Below are positions 60,481 through 64,000 of a DNA stretch of 64,000 nucleotides, one piece after another. Within the stretch, counting starts at the first letter, position 1. Each line of letters opens with the position of its first letter. The position numbers were made by a program, and so were the translations under genes. The notes beneath the pieces were generated by a model. It searched no databases. It was not told the origin of the DNA and saw nothing but the letters and a program-made list of their open reading frames with translations. Origin of the DNA: Tipula vernalis (lineage: Eukaryota > Arthropoda > Insecta > Diptera > Tipulidae); contig OY282560.1 of assembly GCA_958295665.1 (NCBI GenBank), positions 44,082,333 to 44,146,332 of the forward strand, in the 5' to 3' direction.

Positions 60481-63400
60481 AAAAATTTTTCATTATTTTA
60501 AAAGTTTTATATGGCCGACCGCAGAGATGTCCACAGGGTTTTGCACACATTTTTGGATAACTTGGCCATGTGCCAGTCTATGTGGTCAATCTTATCCAAT
60601 TGTGATGAACTATACTATACTTCACAGAATTTAGAATTTTTAATAATTTTATTGGTTTTATAAATTGTTGTATCTCTGATCACAGAAATGTCCACAAGGT
60701 CTGGCCTATATTTTTGGATAACTTGACCATATGCCAGTCTACTTGATCAATCTTATTTAATTGTGATGAACTATACTATACTTCACAGAATTTAGAAATT
60801 TTAATAATTTTATTAGTTTTATAAATTGTTGTATCTCCGGTCACAAAGATGTCCACAAGGTCTGGCCTATATTTTTGGATAACTTGACCATATGCCAGTC
60901 TACGTGGTCAATCTTATTAAATTGTGATGAACTATACTATACTTCACAGAATTTAGAAGTTTTAATAATTTTATTAGTTTTATAAATTATTGTATCTCCG
61001 ATCACGGAGATGTCCACAAGGTCTGGCCTATATTTTTGGATAACTTGACCATATGCCAGTCTACGTGGTCAATCTTATTCAATTGTGATGAACTATACTA
61101 TACTTCACAGAATTTAGAAATTTTAATAATTTTATTAGTTTTATAAATTGTTGTATCTCTGATCACAGAGATGTCCACAAGGTCTGGCCTATATTTTTGG
61201 ATAACTTGACCATATGCCAGTCTACTTGATCAATCTTATTTAATTGTGATGAACTATACTATACTTCACAGAATTTGGAGTTTTTAATAATTTTATTGGT
61301 TTTATAAATTGTTGTATCTCCGATCACAGAGATGTCCACAAGGTCTTGCTTATATTTTCGGATAAATTGACCATATGCCAGTCTACGTGGTCAATCTTAT
61401 TCAATTGTGATGAACTATACTATACTTCACAGAATTTGGAATTTTTAATAATTTTATTGGTTTTATAAATTGTTGTATCTCCGATCACAGAGATGTCCAC
61501 TAGGTCTTGCTTATATTTTCGGATAACTTGGCCATATGCCAGTATACGTGGTCAATCTTATTCAATTGTGATGAACTATACTATACTTCACAGAATTTCG
61601 AATTTTTAATAATTTTATTGTTTTAAAAATTGTATCTCCGATCACAGACATGTCCACAAGGTCTGGCCTGTATTTTTGGATAACTTGACCATATGCCAGT
61701 CTACGTGGTCAATCTTATTAAATTGTGATGAACTATACTATACTTCACAGAATTTGGAATTTTTAATAATTTTATTGGTTTTATAAATTGTTGTATCTCC
61801 GATCACAGAGATGTCCACTAGGTCCTGCTTATATTTTCGGATAACTTGGCCATATGCCAGTATACGTGGTCAATCTTATTCAATTGTGATGAACTATACT
61901 ATACTTCACAGAATTTCGAAATTTTTAATAATTTTATTGTTTTAAAACTTGTATCTCCGATCACAGAGATGTCCACAAGGCCTGGCCTATATTTTTGGAT
62001 AACTTGACCATATGCCAGTCTACTTGATCAATCTTATTTAATTGTGATGAACTATACTATACTTCACAAAATTTCGAATTTTTAATAAATTTATTAGTTT
62101 TATAAATTGTTGTATCTCCGATCACAGAGATGTCCACAAGGTCTGGCCTATATTTTTGGTTAACTTGACCATATGCTAGTCTACGTGGTCAATCTTATTC
62201 AATTGTGATGAACTATACTATACTTCACAGAATTTAGAAATTTTAATAATTTTATTAGTTTTATAAATTTTTGTATCTCTGATCACAGAGATGTCCACAA
62301 GGTCTGGCCTATATTTTTGGATAACTTGACCATATGCCAGTCTACTTGATCAATCTTATTTAATTGTGATGAACTATACTATACTTCACAAAATTTCGAA
62401 TTTTTAATAAATTTATTAGTTTTATAAATTGTTGTATCTCCGATCACAGAGATGTCCACAAGGTCTGGCCTATATTTTTGGTTAACTTGACCATATGCTA
62501 GTCTACGTGGTCAATCTTATTCAATTGTGATGAACTATACTATACTTCACAGAATTTAGAAATTTTAATAATTTTATTAGTTTTATAAATTGTTGTATCT
62601 CTGATCACAGAAATGTCCACAAGGTCTGGCCTATATTTTTGGATAACTTGACCATATGCCAGTCTACTTGATCAATCTTATTTAATTGTGATGAACTATA
62701 CTATACTTCACAGAATTTAGAAATTTTAATAATTTTATTAGTTTTATAAATTGTTGTATCTCCGGTCACAAAGATGTCCACAAGGTCTGGCCTATATTTT
62801 TGGATAACTTGACCATATGCCAGTCTACGTGGTCAATCTTATTAAATTGTGATGAACTATACTATACTTCACAGAATTTAGAAGTTTTAATAATTTTATT
62901 AGTTTTATAAATTGTTGTATCTCCGATCACGGAGATGTCCACAAGGTCTGGCCTATATTTTTGGATAACTTGACCATATGCCAGTCTACGTGGTCAATCT
63001 TATTCAATTGTGATGAACTATACTATACTTCACAGAATTTAGAAATTTTAATAATTTTATTAGTTTTATAAATTGTTGTATCTCTGATCACAGAGATGTC
63101 CACAAGGTCTGGCCTATATTTTTGGATAACTTGACCATATGCCAGTCTACTTGATCAATCTTATTTAATTGTGATGAACTATACTATACTTCACAGAATT
63201 TGGAATTTTTAATAATTTTATTGGTTTTATAAATTGTTGTATCTCCGATCACAGAGATGTCCACAAGGTCTTGCTTATATTTTCGGATAACTTGGCCATA
63301 TGCTAGTATACGTGGTCAATCTTATTCAATTGTGATGAACTATACTATACTTCACAGAATTTCGAATTTTTAATAATTTTATTGTTTTAAAACTTGTCTC

Positions 63401-64000
63401 TCCGATCACAGAGATGTCCACAAGGTCTGGCCTATATTTTCGGATAACTTGGCCATATGCCAGTCTACGTTAACAATTTTATTCAATTGTGATGAACTAT
63501 ACTATACTTCACAGAATTTCGAATATTTAATAGTTTTATTAGTTATATAAATTGTTGTATCTCCGATCACAGAGATGTCCACAAGGTCTGGCCTATATTT
63601 TTGGATAACTTGACCATATGCCAGTCTACGTGGTCAATCTTATTTAATTGTGATGAACTATACTATACTTCACAGAATTTAGAATTTTTAATAATTTTAT
63701 TGGTTTTAAAAATTGTTGTATCTCCAACTTGGCCATATGCCAGTATACGTGGTTAATCTTATTCAATTGTGATGAACTATACTATACTTCACAGAATTTC
63801 GAATTTTTAATAATTTTATTGTTTTAAAAATTGTATCTCCGATCACAGAGATGTCCACAAGGTCTGGCCTATATTTTTGGATAACTTGACCATATGCCAG
63901 TCTACGTGGTCAATCTTATTTAATTGTGATGAACTATACTTCACAGAATTTAGAAATTTTAATAATTTTATTAGTTTTATAAATTGTTGTATCTCTGATC
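60481..64000 (+). repeat. 161-bp satellite array, about 22 units
   Basis: The GATGTCCAC anchor (or a one-base variant) falls at 60526, 60687, 60848, 61009, 61170, 61331, 61492, 61649, 61810, 61968, 62129, 62290, 62451, 62612, 62773, 62934, 63095, 63256, 63413, 63574 and 63850. The unit is 161 bp, or 157-158 bp where TTTATAAATTG is shortened to TTTAAAACTTG-like. One unit at about 63725 lost roughly 46 bp including its anchor. Each unit has TATCTC(C/T)GATCACAGAGA, GGATAACTTG(A/G)CCATATGCC, AATTGTGATGAACTATACTA and CTTCACAGAATTT. The array continues past the end of the window. It is non-coding. Confidence 0.95.

Noticed and set aside
60481..64000. CRISPR-like array
   Set aside because: The units are contiguous 161-bp repeats without unique spacers, and this is a eukaryotic genome with foldback ends in front of the array.

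Overview
The window is a very AT-rich, repeat-dominated stretch of an animal genome, most likely an insect and plausibly a higher fly. The inference rests on the mix of Ty3/Gypsy, piggyBac, P-like (THAP), pogo/Tigger, Tc1 and RTE-like LINE relics, on very short GT..AG introns (66 and 71 bp), and on scattered ACATATGT / TACGAGTAT strings of a kind common in fly intergenic DNA. I found no convincing host protein-coding gene and no intact rRNA, tRNA or CRISPR. Apart from transposon relics, the open reading frames are short and look accidental.

Layout. 1-8.5 kb: non-coding AT-rich DNA with a four-copy ~0.6 kb tandem repeat (703-3150) and a two-copy ~0.5 kb duplication (5625-6610). 8.57-12.37 kb: a decayed Gypsy retrotransposon. 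13.2-14.1 kb: a foldback element. 17.95-20.35 kb: a degraded piggyBac element. 20.7-27.9 kb: several diverged copies of a ~1.1 kb repeat, interrupted by a 1.67 kb inverted-repeat element that itself carries a nested pogo-type MITE. 31.2-33.9 kb: a P-like element with a broken THAP finger and transposase. 34.7-36.2 kb: a foldback element carrying a short array of a ~160 bp unit. 36.3-37.5 kb: two large palindromes. 38.4-58.2 kb: a long domain of degenerate TTTAAATTCT-like low-complexity DNA into which a hairpin cluster, a MITE, a nearly intact piggyBac (42.67-45.04), an RTE-like LINE (47.3-48.9), a three-exon pogo/Tigger-like element (50.6-54.5) and a Tc1 element (55.28-56.88) are set. 60.05-64.0 kb: a second copy of the 34.7 kb foldback element whose internal 161-bp unit is expanded to about 22 copies and runs off the window end.

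The most interesting signal is this pair of foldback copies. The same terminal arm leads into about three units in one place and into a growing satellite array in the other, so the window appears to catch a satellite DNA being born from a foldback transposon. Other notable points are a nested insertion whose empty site is preserved in the opposite arm of the host element, a piggyBac with a probable tiny 5' coding exon and a single inactivating base loss, and a pogo transposase gene with two short introns whose splice joins keep the frame. All positions were read by eye, and boundaries of diverged repeats are approximate.
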